64,000 nt of DNA, taken from positions 14,252,400 through 14,316,399 of the forward strand of contig NC_049988.1 in the NCBI RefSeq assembly GCF_000003815.2, given 5' to 3'. The DNA is from Branchiostoma floridae. Its lineage: Eukaryota > Chordata > Leptocardii > Amphioxiformes > Branchiostomatidae. The notes under the pieces were generated by a model that was given only the letters and a program-made list of their open reading frames with translations, did not search any database and was not told where the DNA came from. Of this stretch, positions 51,201 to 64,000 are shown piece after piece. The translations under genes were made by a program, and so were the position numbers. Each line of letters opens with the position of its first letter. Within the stretch, counting starts at the first letter, position 1.

Positions 51201-52648
51201 TGCAACCATACTGCGCATAGTTTCAGAAGAAAAATGCCTGAGGTGAGTTTTTGCAAATCTTGGTAACTGAATGCTGTTTTCTAGAAAGACCCTTGTAAAC
51301 CTGAGAGTCTTTGAATAATGCTGTGCAATCACAATCAATTCGATTTCCGCTTCACTGCAAAAAGATAAATTTATTGAACCACTATATCTGTATGAGAAAA
51401 TGTGTATTCAAAGGGTCAGCCTCTATGGATATTGTATTTTTTTTTCATTCCTGTCAATGCAGGACATTGTGGAATCTTAATGATGGCAGTGCCAAGCCAC
51501 TCCACATCATCTTGCTGTTAGGTGCTTCCAGAGGTCCCATAGGCATCCCCATGTTGATTCTAGAGCCCGCACGGAGGTCGCTGAGGTCCTTTCTAGGCAG
51601 AGGGGAGATAACTTCAACTAGTCAAAACAAGAAAGTAGCCATGTCATGTGTTGGAAAGGGTCTGGAGTACCTTCACAACAAGGGGATGGTTCATATCGAG
51701 CTGTCCATGGACACGGTTTTGGTAAGTAGCCTCAGTGCCTGGGAGTCAGTCTGTCAACTTTCATTATCCATATCCGACTTCATAACAATAGGACCCAAAA
51801 GAGCTTGGACTTACTCAGTTAAATCGAACTGTCAGCCTTCTTCAGAATGAATGACCAAAATCACTTTCAATTGCCAAAAGTACCCGGGGAGCCATGGTGT
51901 CCCACAAGGTGTCCCACAGAGTCTGGTGACATAGGGGTCACGCCCGAAAGTGCAAAAAAAAACAGCCCGTGAACTGCCTGGCAGTTCCCCCTTTTCCAAT
52001 CGAGACCTACACTTTACAGATTCCTTTGTAGAAAATTGGACAATTGTTTTGAGTATCAAACATTTACAAGTTTTTACAAACAATTGGGTCCAGGCTGAAT
52101 TTTCTGTACTGGCACCCACCCCTATCTGAGTCAGTTGTGTCAAAAACATACCATTATACTAATATAAACCATGAAACCAATGCAACTTCTAGAATTAGGA
52201 TGCACACTTGTACAATGTCCAGTAAATGTACTTTTATGTTCATGTACAGGTTAAAACTGACGGAACACCCAAGCTGACAAGCCCGTGTGAACCACAGCGC
52301 ATTGAGCTACCAGAGACGGCAGACGCCCTGGCCTCGCCCTATGTGTACCTGGCCCCTGAGGTGTTACGGGGAGGAGTATACAAGAAGTCAGCAGACATGT
52401 ACAGTGTAGGTCTGATGATGTGGGAGATGTGGAGTCTGAAAAAGATCAGCGAAGTTGATAAGAAAGGTGGTCTTAGTTTGCAACAACTGCTTACAAAAAA
52501 TAAGCCAGCTGAGGATCCACCCACAATCCATTGGCAATCAATGATGTCAAAGAATCTCAGTGTTGACCCTTTCTGTCGTTGGAGTTGTTCTGAATGGCTT
52601 GCTGAGTTGAAGGATGATAAAAGTCTTCGGAAGCAAACAAACTGTTAA
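28070..52648 (+). CDS. Dynamin-like GTPase fused to a pseudokinase (right paralogue)
   Basis: Assembled coding exons: 28070-28252, 45970-46183, 47919-48214, 48515-48655, 49569-49933, 50052-51242, 51463-51721, 52250-52648. Phases agree and the sum is 3048 nt, about 1015 aa. GTPase: G1 GETSSGKSS near 133, G3 DSPGVGES near 235, G4 NKWD near 325. The helical stalk (about 400-740) has no clear membrane segment; LSIPLDIIESLLSSPAMF sits where the left paralogue has one. Kinase-like domain from about 745: degenerate Gly loop IASGTFANIARG; a Lys in VLVKVF is kept; HRDLKLEN is replaced by HIELSMDT (Asp to Glu, Lys to Ser, Asn to Thr); the DFG position reads SPC; APE is kept. It is therefore a predicted GTPase plus pseudokinase, perhaps a scaffold or regulator of its active neighbour. 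That role is inference. Confidence 0.85.
28434..28917. mobile_element. TTCGCAAC-repeat foldback element
   Basis: Arms 28434-28614 and 28772-28917 are inverted copies. Each carries a series of TTCGCAAC (or GTTGCGAA) motifs spaced 12-25 bp apart, followed by a shared stretch with AATGTTATTAATTTTGATAG. The loop holds about 85 bp identical to part of 31868-31953. Confidence 0.85.
29818..30572 (+). repeat. TTTGCATAAT-rich dispersed repeat, copy A
   Basis: Starts near TGGAGATATAGTTTTGGG, contains GGTGTTGGAAAGACAAATGT, GACCTGGATATGCTATAG, CTTAATTTGCATAATTAATG, and ends GAGATATGAGGTCTCCGAAA. Non-coding. The same order of blocks recurs at 31599, 35545, 43741 and, inverted, 44625. Confidence 0.8.
31211..31521. 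repeat. Foldback repeat overlapping a LINE fragment
   Basis: Arms about 31211-31312 and 31420-31521 are inverted copies sharing TTAGCCCTCACCAGGCC and AGAAATCGGCAAAAAA. The outer part of the right arm continues into LINE coding sequence, and the left arm carries the same LINE piece in reverse. A related partial copy precedes at about 31118-31185. Confidence 0.75.
31505..31595 (+). pseudogene. LINE reverse-transcriptase fragment (NYRGIT motif)
   Basis: The frame LPDNYRGITIISCLGKLFSF is a well-known segment of non-LTR reverse transcriptases upstream of the catalytic Asp residues. It stops where a dispersed repeat begins. The fragment at 33545-33918 may be the continuation of the same insertion. 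Confidence 0.7.
31599..32345 (+). repeat. TTTGCATAAT-rich dispersed repeat, copy B
   Basis: Starts CTCCGTGAAAAATGGAGATA and follows the same block order as the copy at 29818. Its GTAAGGAATTCGTGGTGTAT block is identical over about 85 bp to the loop of the foldback at 28434-28917. Its 3' end is diverged or truncated. Confidence 0.75.
32450..33510 (+). repeat. TTTGCATAAT-rich dispersed repeat, partial copy split by a SINE
   Basis: Recognisable family blocks lie on both sides of the SINE at 32830-33346, ending GGAGGTATGAGGTCGCC near 33500. More diverged than the other copies. Confidence 0.6.
32830..33346 (+). mobile_element. tRNA-derived SINE with 10-bp target duplication
   Basis: Pol III promoter boxes are visible: A box TGGCGCAGTGGC (32845-32856) and B box GGTTCTAATCC (32888-32898), with tRNA-like spacing. 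A non-tRNA body follows, then a tail of GATGATGATG repeats. ATGGCAAACT occurs at 32820-32829 and 33347-33356, a clean target duplication. The GAT tail suggests mobilisation by an RTE-type LINE. It may belong to a described amphioxus SINE family, which I cannot check here. Confidence 0.88.
33545..33918 (+). pseudogene. LINE reverse-transcriptase fragment (YADD motif)
   Basis: Encodes MKVPCLVYADDLVFICETQR and CHFLYSNSVVEIVTVCYLDN. YADD is the catalytic motif of reverse transcriptase, followed by the thumb-like segment. No frame before or after completes the protein. Confidence 0.8.
34386..34796. mobile_element. Foldback MITE with ~115-bp arms
   Basis: Left arm begins AGGTATTTCGGTTGGCTAAA; right arm ends with its complement. 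Arms about 34386-34500 and 34680-34796, ~411 bp in all, non-coding. Confidence 0.8.
34829..34956. mobile_element. Short hAT-like MITE with 8-bp target duplication
   Basis: Terminal repeats TAGCCTGGGTACCAT and complement, with inner GTAGTTCGCTC inverted too. ATTCGGAA flanks both sides (34821-34828, 34957-34964), an 8-bp duplication as hAT elements make. A fragment of the same family lies at about 48977-49032. Confidence 0.85.
35545..36110 (+). repeat. TTTGCATAAT-rich dispersed repeat, copy C (5' part)
   Basis: Starts with CGTGCAAAATGGAGATCTTG and follows the family order through GGAAAGACGATGGTCAAGGT and CATAATTTGCATATCTAAGG. The 3' end is missing. Confidence 0.65.
36438..36700. mobile_element. 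TATAGCCAGG-type MITE, partial copy
   Basis: Begins TATCATATAGCCAGGGGACG and continues like the copy at 11065-11340, including a palindromic TGCATTAATGACTTTTGAAAG region. Right end unclear. Confidence 0.6.
37308..38062 (-). pseudogene. LINE reverse-transcriptase domain, inverted 5' segment
   Basis: Long open minus-strand sequence with LPDNYRGISLTQIAAKVYNS, NQNGFRPSRSTSAQILALRR, EAVLIFIDFKKAFDSINRTK, GVLQGDPLVPFLFIVALDYA and LEFADDICLLE: fingers to palm of a non-LTR reverse transcriptase with the catalytic FADD. It ends near HINPHTVFDLN, just where the plus-strand fragment at 38291 takes up. Very little damage, so a young copy. Confidence 0.88.
38088..38290. mobile_element. TAACGCTA-type MITE, copy 1
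   Basis: Ends TAACGCTAGTTCACCTTTAT and complement, with an internal hairpin (CAGTTTCAAACTACAATAG and AACTTGAAACCACCGTCCG arms). 203 bp. The same element occurs at 62367-62585. Confidence 0.85.
38291..38655 (+). pseudogene. LINE reverse-transcriptase C-terminal segment, sense orientation
   Basis: In broken plus-strand frames: EQVTDLKYLGSF, VFRSSVESILLYGSNSWSLT, LLRATLDVDWKSH and VIRDRRLALAG, the C-terminal part of an RTE/L1-like RT. It continues the protein that stops at 37308 but in the opposite orientation. Confidence 0.75.
38655..39545. repeat. GGCACGGTTT-rich repeat cluster
   Basis: Many copies of CCGTGCC, GGCACGG and CCGAACCGTGCC at 38655-38760, 39050-39105 and 39340-39545. The last block, with GGCGGAAACGGCTGCCC twice, recurs inverted at 40950-41125. 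Confidence 0.7.
38815..39015 (+). repeat. Dispersed ~200-bp repeat, copy 1
   Basis: Matches 42230-42445 in the same orientation, sharing CACTATATGATTTTCATC (one base differs) and AACGTCCAGCTGCAC. Each copy lies beside short-repeat clusters. Confidence 0.7.
40950..41125. repeat. Inverted partner of the 39395-39545 repeat
   Basis: GAAACCCCCAAAACCAACCT followed by two GGGCAGCCGTTTCCGCC-like units and CCGTGCC/GGCACGG pairs, the reverse complement of 39395-39545. The 1.4 kb between the arms has no recognised gene. Confidence 0.75.
41645..41790. repeat. Palindromic AAAGCGCTTTT array, cluster 1
   Basis: Several imperfect copies of TATCCCAAAAGCGCTTTTGG-type dyads, in varied orientations and spacings. 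Confidence 0.75.
42230..42445 (+). repeat. Dispersed ~200-bp repeat, copy 2
   Basis: Direct copy of 38815-39015. It directly precedes palindromic cluster 2. Confidence 0.7.
42455..42775. repeat. Palindromic AAAGCGCTTTT array, cluster 2
   Basis: At least eight GGGATA/TATCCC and AAGCGCTT dyads, with ATATCCAGAA and CGTCGCAAG spacers repeated twice. Same unit as cluster 1. Confidence 0.8.
43550..43740 (+). repeat. TTTGCATAAT-rich dispersed repeat, 3' fragment
   Basis: Only the 3' part of the family, ending GAGATATGAGGTCTCCAAAC. It abuts the complete copy starting at 43741. Confidence 0.7.
43741..44517 (+). repeat. TTTGCATAAT-rich dispersed repeat, complete copy
   Basis: From TTATCTCCATAAAAAATGGA to GAGGTCTCCGAACTCTTGTT, ~777 bp. 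Both ends contain ATCTCCATRAAA in inverted orientation, a possible short terminal inverted repeat. No frame or known motif. Confidence 0.75.
44625..45515 (-). repeat. TTTGCATAAT-rich dispersed repeat, inverted copy with LINE insertion
   Basis: Reverse-orientation copy starting AACAAGAGTTCGGAGGCCTC. It is split by the RTE-like fragment at 44712-44885. Together with 43741-44517 it forms a large inverted repeat. Confidence 0.75.
44712..44885 (-). mobile_element. 5'-truncated RTE-like LINE tail with 12-bp target duplication
   Basis: Minus-strand frame encodes GRPRLIYIDQLAADMGVLVE and DRAVWRERVDLVRASRP then stop, typical of RTE-type ORF C-termini, followed by a GATGATGAT tail. ATGCTTGGTTAT flanks it at 44700-44711 and 44886-44897. 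Confidence 0.88.
45970..46183 (+). CDS. Right paralogue exon 2: helical lead-in to GTPase
   Basis: Acceptor CCTCTAG. Encodes ATALMLKLKEEHDKCTEQLQ and ends KCPILVAG at GCTG|GTAAGT, phase 1, the same boundary as in the left paralogue. Confidence 0.85.
46184..47918 (+). other. Intron 2 of right paralogue, with a MITE
   Basis: Bounded by GTAAGT and TTTCATAG. Contains the MITE at 46711-47216; otherwise AT-rich with no coding signal. Confidence 0.7.
46711..47216. mobile_element. AAGGGGGGTTCACACATGCG-type MITE
   Basis: Left end 46711-46740 and right end about 47186-47216 are imperfect inverted repeats of about 30 bp (CACATGCG and TATTT blocks). A second copy of the end, in opposite orientation, lies directly upstream at 46664-46701, giving a hairpin at 46664-46740. 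Confidence 0.65.
47919..48214 (+). CDS. Right paralogue exon 3: G1 and G2 motifs
   Basis: Acceptor GATTGTTTCATAG. Encodes GETSSGKSSLLNLILGEEML, then LSTTSIICELRHGE, to RVEIYLPLEFLK. The donor AAG|GTTTTT is weak but matches the left paralogue boundary in phase 0. The frame stays open past the donor. Confidence 0.85.
48237..48445 (+). repeat. (GA)n polypurine tract in intron 3
   Basis: Nearly 200 nt of almost pure A/G, mostly GAGAGA with AAAG and GGGG interruptions, starting about 22 nt past the exon-3 donor. In the exon frame it reads as Arg-Glu repeats. Confidence 0.95.
48515..48655 (+). CDS. Right paralogue exon 4: G3 motif (DSPG)
   Basis: GGITIVDSPGVGESEKMDEV then AFIYVINSANAGG. 141 nt, the same as in the left paralogue. 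Acceptor GATTTGCAG, donor AGA|GTGAGT. Confidence 0.9.
49569..49933 (+). CDS. Right paralogue exon 5: G4 motif (NKWD) and end of GTPase
   Basis: SAIFVCNKWDQVPVHEAQIV then VFQLCTSDATKALQHG. Equivalent to left exons 5 and 6 without the intron. Acceptor CTTCACAG, donor CACAG|GTGAGA, phase 2. Confidence 0.88.
50052..51242 (+). CDS. Right paralogue exon 6: stalk and degenerate kinase start
   Basis: 1191 nt. Highly charged helix (RQERLHKAQNDLDILKRNSF; a second block ends QEEVENIQDKLT) around the segment VPSPLSIPLDIIESLLSSPA, then the kinase-like start EETIASGTFANIARG and VLVKVFKERS. Acceptor TCCTTGCAG, donor CTGAG|GTGAGT, phase 2. Confidence 0.9.
51463..51721 (+). CDS. Right paralogue exon 7: degenerate catalytic loop
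   Basis: Acceptor CAATGCAG. Encodes GIPMLILEPARRSLRSFLGR and GLEYLHNKGMVHIELSMDTV, where HRDLKLEN is expected. Donor TTTTG|GTAAGT. Corresponds to left exons 8 and 9 joined. Confidence 0.88.
52250..52648 (+). CDS. Right paralogue exon 8: pseudokinase C-lobe and stop
   Basis: Acceptor CATGTACAG, phase 0. Encodes VKTDGTPKLTSPCEPQ (no DFG), VYLAPEVLRGGVYKKSADMY and VGLMMWEMW, ending at TAA. 399 nt, as in the left paralogue. Confidence 0.9.
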   Translation, partial: VKTDGTPKLTSPCEPQRIELPETADALASPYVYLAPEVLRGGVYKKSADMYSVGLMMWEMWSLKKISEVDKKGGLSLQQLLTKNKPAEDPPTIHWQSMMSKNLSVDPFCRWSCSEWLAELKDDKSLRKQTNC

Positions 52649-54510
52649 CTTAAGGAACAACCTATAAAAGAAACAAAAAGCAATTAAGGTAAAACCAACT
52701 AAGTCAATTTGTGTCAAATCTTAAAGATAGATCTGTAAAAAAATCATAAAGTTGTTTACATCTCCTCTCATACTTTTTTTAACACTGCATGGTGACCAGC
52801 GTTGTGCTATGCCACACATTCACCTCTGCTGTATGAGAATGGTCACCGTTGTAAAGCAGTATGGGTAAGGGGATGAAGTTTGCCTGTCATTGAATTTCTC
52901 TTTAGAATGATAATCCATTTGTACTGATCATCTATCATTAAAGCAGGCAATAGTCAAATGCTTCAGTAGCTGCATATGAATCTTCCACCCAGGCACCAGC
53001 TACTAGTATTGTTTATTTAATTTCATCATAGATTTCATTGTAAAGGATTAAAAAGTGATAAAAACGAGTCAAATGAAAAAAGACCAAAATGATTTGAAAA
53101 TTGCCCTTATACATTCTGAGAATAATTTTGCTATCACACATTTCTTCATTGGAGCTAGCTTTATTGCAAGCTGCACTAGAGCACAAAGCTCCCAATATGT
53201 ACACTTTGACAACAATTCAAAATAAGCTATCTCATCATCTAGGTACACAACTTAAAGTATCTTGACCAATTGAATTGGTTAACACACTAATCTTTGGTGA
53301 CTTGATAGTCTTTCTGCATATGACCAATACACAGTAGCATAGGTGCCACACTTCTCCAAGCTTCACATTATACAGTGTCATGCAGATGCAAGTACACGTA
53401 TCCCTAACACGCATGGCATCCAGGCTGCAGTGTACATCTAAGAGGTTTATGAAGAAAAAATGTTGCCCAGCATTAAAAAAAATCATTGTAATTCAATACA
53501 TAGAACTGTTCAAAATTCACTGAAACTTCATGTCAGACACTATACATGTAGCTAGCATGGTTGCATTTGATAGTCCTTAACATAAAGCTGTTAGTTTCAT
53601 ATCATATAGGATGTTTACAATTTGCCTGTATACATTCAACATTGTGCATCATAATTTTTCCATGCAGGCTTGTACTTTTTATCATGTAACATTTCTTGCA
53701 GTACATTTAGCAACCTGTTGCTATACATTCAAGTGACACCTTTACCAGAACGAAACCATTTAATACTAATCTGACCGGGTGTGGTTTGTGTTGCATGTGC
53801 ATGACGTAGTAGCAAACAACAGCAAAACAAAGGTATCACTGTGACATGAACAGGCTTCCACTGTAGTAACTTAAAGTGGAAAGTATATGTATACTTTTAG
53901 TCAGAAATACTGTAATCTTATAAACTTTTCATGCATCCCACAATTTTGCATTAAAATACTTTGAACACTCTACAATTTGGTATAACTCTAAACCCTGTTT
54001 CAAGAAATGTAACAGCTTAGAACATATCTATGCTTAATGTGTATTTTTGCATTACATGGTTTAACTACCTTGCGAAAATCCATAGAGCAGGCATCCCTTC
54101 TTCATTGTGATAACGTATCTCCAATAAATATTCTGAGACAAGCTACAACTGTATTTCTTCAACATATTAACTAGCAGCAACATCGTGTGAAAAAGAAACT
54201 TAACATTTGCATTTGCAATGGAATGGATGCCACTCACAACAACATACATGTAACATTATACATGTTTTCTAGGGACTCAATTCTTACAAGTTACAACATA
54301 TTAAAGTTGACACAAAACATTTCCAACATATTAATGTAACATATTTGCAACATGTCGATACAATGCATTTGCAACATATAAACAAATTTAATTTTTAGTA
54401 TGTCCTGACAATACCACCCTAATCACATGTAAACAACATTTCTTAATAAAGTTTCTTTCTATTACATAAATTGTCATTATTTTCTTCAACACAATTTCTC
54501 TCTAGGAGGA
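52649..54510. other. 3' flank of right paralogue, no gene seen
   Basis: AT-rich; the first part is probably 3' UTR. No clear AATAAA close to the stop; an ATTAAA occurs about 290 nt downstream. No repeat with clear ends. Confidence 0.45.
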
Positions 54511-54529
54511 TTTTACCAATACAATATAT

Positions 54530-54705
54530 TTTGTAGAGTTGCAAATAGAATTGCAGGCCATCGCGTGCAGGAACAACTACTACAGGCTCTCGTTCTTCCC
54601 TCGTACCATCAGAGAGTGGAATGAACTTGAGCCTGGTGTGGCGGAGGCGGGGTCTCTCTCCCAGTTCAAAACTGAGCTGGGGAGGACCCTGCTGCATTGA
54701 GCCAC
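54530..54705 (+). pseudogene. LINE ORF2 C-terminal tail
   Basis: Frame reads NYYRLSFFPRTIREWNELEP then SLSQFKTELGRTLLH and stop, the common C-terminal tail of CR1/L2-type reverse-transcriptase proteins. Only the tail remains. Confidence 0.7.
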
Positions 54706-57700
54706 CCCCCACACGTCTTGTATATATGTAAATACGTGTCCTATTAACCCACTTAATTCACCTGTCCTGTCTTTTTGCACACAGAAAATCAGTTTGTTTT
54801 TATTTCCCTCAGCATTTTCCTTCATTTTTCCCATGTCTATTTGTTCTGGTCACTTGTATTGTAATTAAACCATGCGTAGTCTGCCAATAATCTCAAAAAA
54901 TTGAGGCTAGGCAGTAGGAAAGAAGAAGAAATATTTTAATATCTAATACATCATTAAGTCGATTTGCTATTTGTTAACCTTGAGATTTTAGGCTCCTTGG
55001 TGTAGAAGATGAGAACAGAATTTCACAATCATGGTAGCAGTTTTACATAAATCAATCCAGAACATGTAAGCTAAGACTTGGAACCAGGAAGTTAAGATTC
55101 AAAATGCCAACGATTAAGATTTACTGTATCTTTGACACTAGTATCCAAGCATTTTCAATCAAGTGACTTAAAATCAGATGATGCTTAGCTTGCCATCATA
55201 TTAGGCATTAAGCCCAATGCAGAGTTGTTGAACTCTTTGCATTAGTTTTGCATTGTAGCCAACCAACAACTATACCAAGTACAATGAGAAACACATTCAA
55301 TTTGATGTAAGCAGACCAAGTGCCACAAATACATAATGCCATCTGCTACTCTTTTTAGCCTCTTCTTGCCATTTGTCTTGCTGATAGTTTCTTCTCTCAG
55401 TGTTCACTCTTTTTAAGATCAGATATTTTAGCTGTTCAACATCCTTTCTGTCATAAATTGTTCGAAATCTATTCTCATTGATGTAATTTTCATTCTGTTT
55501 TGCTATATTGTTATGTCATTGTTAAACTTCTTTGTGTAATTTATCAACAACAATTCACCTTTAGCAGTTAGTGTACAGGATGACAGTGTAGATGTGCAAA
55601 GCCAATACAACAGTTTTGACAAAGGAAGTATGTTGAACAACAGTAACTGTTACTGATTTAACTTGCTACTGGATGGAGGAAAGATTCCTAAAGGAACTGC
55701 AATGAAAAATTCCTGAAAGTCGCAGTTGTTTGTAACAAGGTTTAGTGGTAATCAAGCTTTATAAAACAGGCTATACTAAGACTAATACATGATTATTACA
55801 CTGGTCTAGTTAAAAACTACTGTGCTACAAAAATAAAGAAATGTTTCAAACTTGTGTTAAGCAGCAGCATGCATTTTTGTTACTTTGCAACAAAACCAAT
55901 AAACAATATTCATGATTGTTTGCTACATTGTATGTATTTCAAGTCTGTTTAAACTTACTGTAGTCCAAGTCCTTTGTTATCCAGAAACCTGTGCTTTTGT
56001 CACACAATCATAACTCAAGAAGAGAGTATAAGACCTAAACATTAACATAAATAATGATGTGCTATGTAAGTTATAATGATGTGCTATGATAAGGATGACA
56101 TGATACTTGATTGTATAGTCCATATGCATTCCTGAAGACAGGTTGTGTAACACTTTTGATCATTCTCAAAGGCAAATAGAATGTTCGGTGTTGGAAGCAC
56201 GTAAATATCGGACAGAGAGTTGCCCAACACTCACTCTGTCTCTGTAAGATGCAAGACAAATCATACAAACTGGCAAAGTCTGACAGTACATTATAAGGCA
56301 GGGGTTTTTCTAAGGAGAGGGACAGGGGTGATGCGCCCTTATGCTCATCTAAGTATGTGCCCCTTTATTCTAAGGGGTGAATTCTATTACAAGCATAAAA
56401 TTCAGATTGACTTGAGGGATGTTAATAGGTCATATGTTGACACAAACTTCAATGGTCGACCTTTCAGTCATTCCCCTCCTCAATAAGCCTTAGAACACCC
56501 CATTTTAACCTAGAATTCCCTAAAATCTTTACATTGTTGAATGGAAAGGAAATGCACACCATTGCTCTGCTCCCTCTAGCTCGAATGGGATTCATTTCTA
56601 GGAAAACCCATGCCTTATATCCAAATAAGGCCAGATGTTTTTAAAATCTGCATTGAATTTACTAGACTATCATTATCTGCAATACAATTTTCTCAAAAAT
56701 GTTTCTATACAGTCACAAAGCAGCACCTGAACATCAAGACCCTGGAACGTCACAACAAAAACAATTTCTCAGCAGAGATTTGCTTCGGTTCATTCTTTTT
56801 TGTAGTTTTTTTTAGGATAGTTTCTTCTCTCTCAGTGTTCACTAGATTTACAACACGACTTGGATTCATGCTATACACTACAGAAGTACATTTTTTTGTC
56901 AGCAGCTTTGTAAATGGCACAGTTACACATTGTGCAGTTGTGGACATAAGACCAAGACATGTAGGGCTGATTCCATCCATACTAACTATTCACCACCAGA
57001 ATGTCTAAAACTCAGCCTTCTGGCTTGGCCATTTTACACTTTTTCATATTCAGCAACCTGTTTCTTTTGCTTTTTCCACTAAAATCTGCTGGCCAGGAGT
57101 AGATTGCATATTAAGTGGTTAATTAAGCAACAAGCTTGTAGTTTGCATCTACACGTATTAGAGATGCACATGTTGAAGCAGGAAGCTAGAATGGAATCGA
57201 ATAAGCCCTCAGTCTTAACACCATTAGAACTAAAACTGCAGCACCGATCTCCAGACATGTATGTCACCACTCCATCATCTTAAAAACAAGTCAATTTGCC
57301 TTTGCAAAGCACAAGCACCAAACATTTTGATCATGATTCAATTTTTGTCTGATTCTCTTCAAGATTCAAGTCATACTTCAACTGTACTCACTTGTGTACC
57401 TTAGTTGGTCCTAAGCACATGGATACCTTAGCAAGCCAAGGATAACGTTAACTTTGTTACTCTCGTCCATGAAGGTTAGACTTTGGTAATCTTCTTTCAA
57501 AGCTTCTGCTGTTCATGTTAGGGTGGTGCTTTAAGCAGAGTTCTGAGGTGTCAGACGCCATGTCCTAATCAGGGAATCATACAACAGGTCTGAACGACTA
57601 TCTCTGTTACCAAGGACACAAATACATCCCTGCGGCGCTCTGGAGTATTTTGTGATATGGATCTTGAGTACCACTCATTAATCACAACATGTACATATTA

Positions 57701-57952
57701 ATTAAAAATCACTCATTAAATTCTGCTGTATTCAATTAGGGAATTGGGGTGGGAATTGTTTGTCATCAAAAAACAGGAAGATTACATACAATGAATGCAT
57801 CAAAATTAATTTCGTTACAAAATGAGCACATTTTTTGCCCAATTATTCATCTACAACTAATATTTTTCTTATTATAGTAGCCAGCCACACGTACCATAGA
57901 ATTCTGTAGTCAATAATCATTTCAACCATAAGTACCTTTGCCTTCATTTACC
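54706..57952. other. Convergent intergenic region, no gene seen
   Basis: About 3.2 kb of AT-rich sequence between the right paralogue and secernin. Open frames (for example 56610-57008) show no motif. The part near 57950 is probably secernin 3' UTR. Confidence 0.45.
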
Positions 57953-57958
57953 TTTAAT
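57953..57958 (-). promoter_or_regulatory. Candidate polyadenylation signal (ATTAAA on minus strand)
   Basis: TTTAAT on the plus strand, about 55 nt after the secernin stop on the minus strand. A common variant signal. Confidence 0.4.
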
Positions 57959-58012
57959 GATTTGCAGTTTCCATAGAGACGACCTTTCAACTTTGACCCT
58001 TCCCCTCTGCCC

Positions 58013-64000
<5,988 letters not shown>

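Overview
The window reads as nuclear DNA of an intron-rich invertebrate deuterostome, most likely a lancelet (Branchiostoma). The reasons are spliced genes with GT/AG introns, a secernin gene of vertebrate-like architecture, non-LTR retrotransposon remnants of several types, a tRNA-derived SINE and a dense load of MITE and foldback elements. The organism is inferred and not proved. There is one run of 100 N near the left edge. Almost everything outside three genes is intron or repeat.

The core is a head-to-head pair of paralogous genes that I assembled exon by exon. The left gene runs on the minus strand from an ATG at 24272 to a stop at 1680 (10 exons, about 1017 aa). The right gene runs on the plus strand from an ATG at 28070 to a stop at 52648 (8 exons, about 1015 aa). 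Both encode a short N-terminal domain, a dynamin-superfamily GTPase with intact G1, G3 and G4 motifs, a long helical stalk region and a C-terminal protein-kinase domain. Both have a very large first intron (16 to 18 kb) and nearly the same exon lengths and phases; the left copy has two extra introns. The left protein keeps the kinase catalytic residues and has a strongly hydrophobic segment in mid-stalk. The right protein has lost the catalytic Asp, the catalytic-loop Lys and Asn and the DFG Asp, so it is a predicted pseudokinase, and it lacks the clear membrane segment. The layout resembles vertebrate DSTYK (Dusty kinase), whose N-terminal region, as I remember it, looks like a degenerate GTPase. 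These genes may show the ancestral GTPase-kinase form.

From 58.0 to 63.7 kb the last four exons of a secernin gene (peptidase family C69) lie on the minus strand, convergent with the right paralogue. Its first exons lie beyond the window. A possible CpG-rich first exon of an unrecognised minus-strand gene lies at 19.7-19.9 kb inside intron 1 of the left paralogue.

Repeats fill intron 1 of both paralogues and the 3.8 kb between their first exons. They include two mariner deletion derivatives with TA target sites, two C-rich foldback elements (one split by an L1-like LINE with a 5-bp duplication), a foldback that carries a piece of another repeat, a tRNA-derived SINE with clear A and B boxes, an RTE-like LINE tail with a 12-bp duplication, a LINE whose rearrangement looks like twin priming, a hAT-like MITE, a piggyBac-like TTAA element, and a recurrent ~0.8 kb family rich in TTTGCATAAT motifs.
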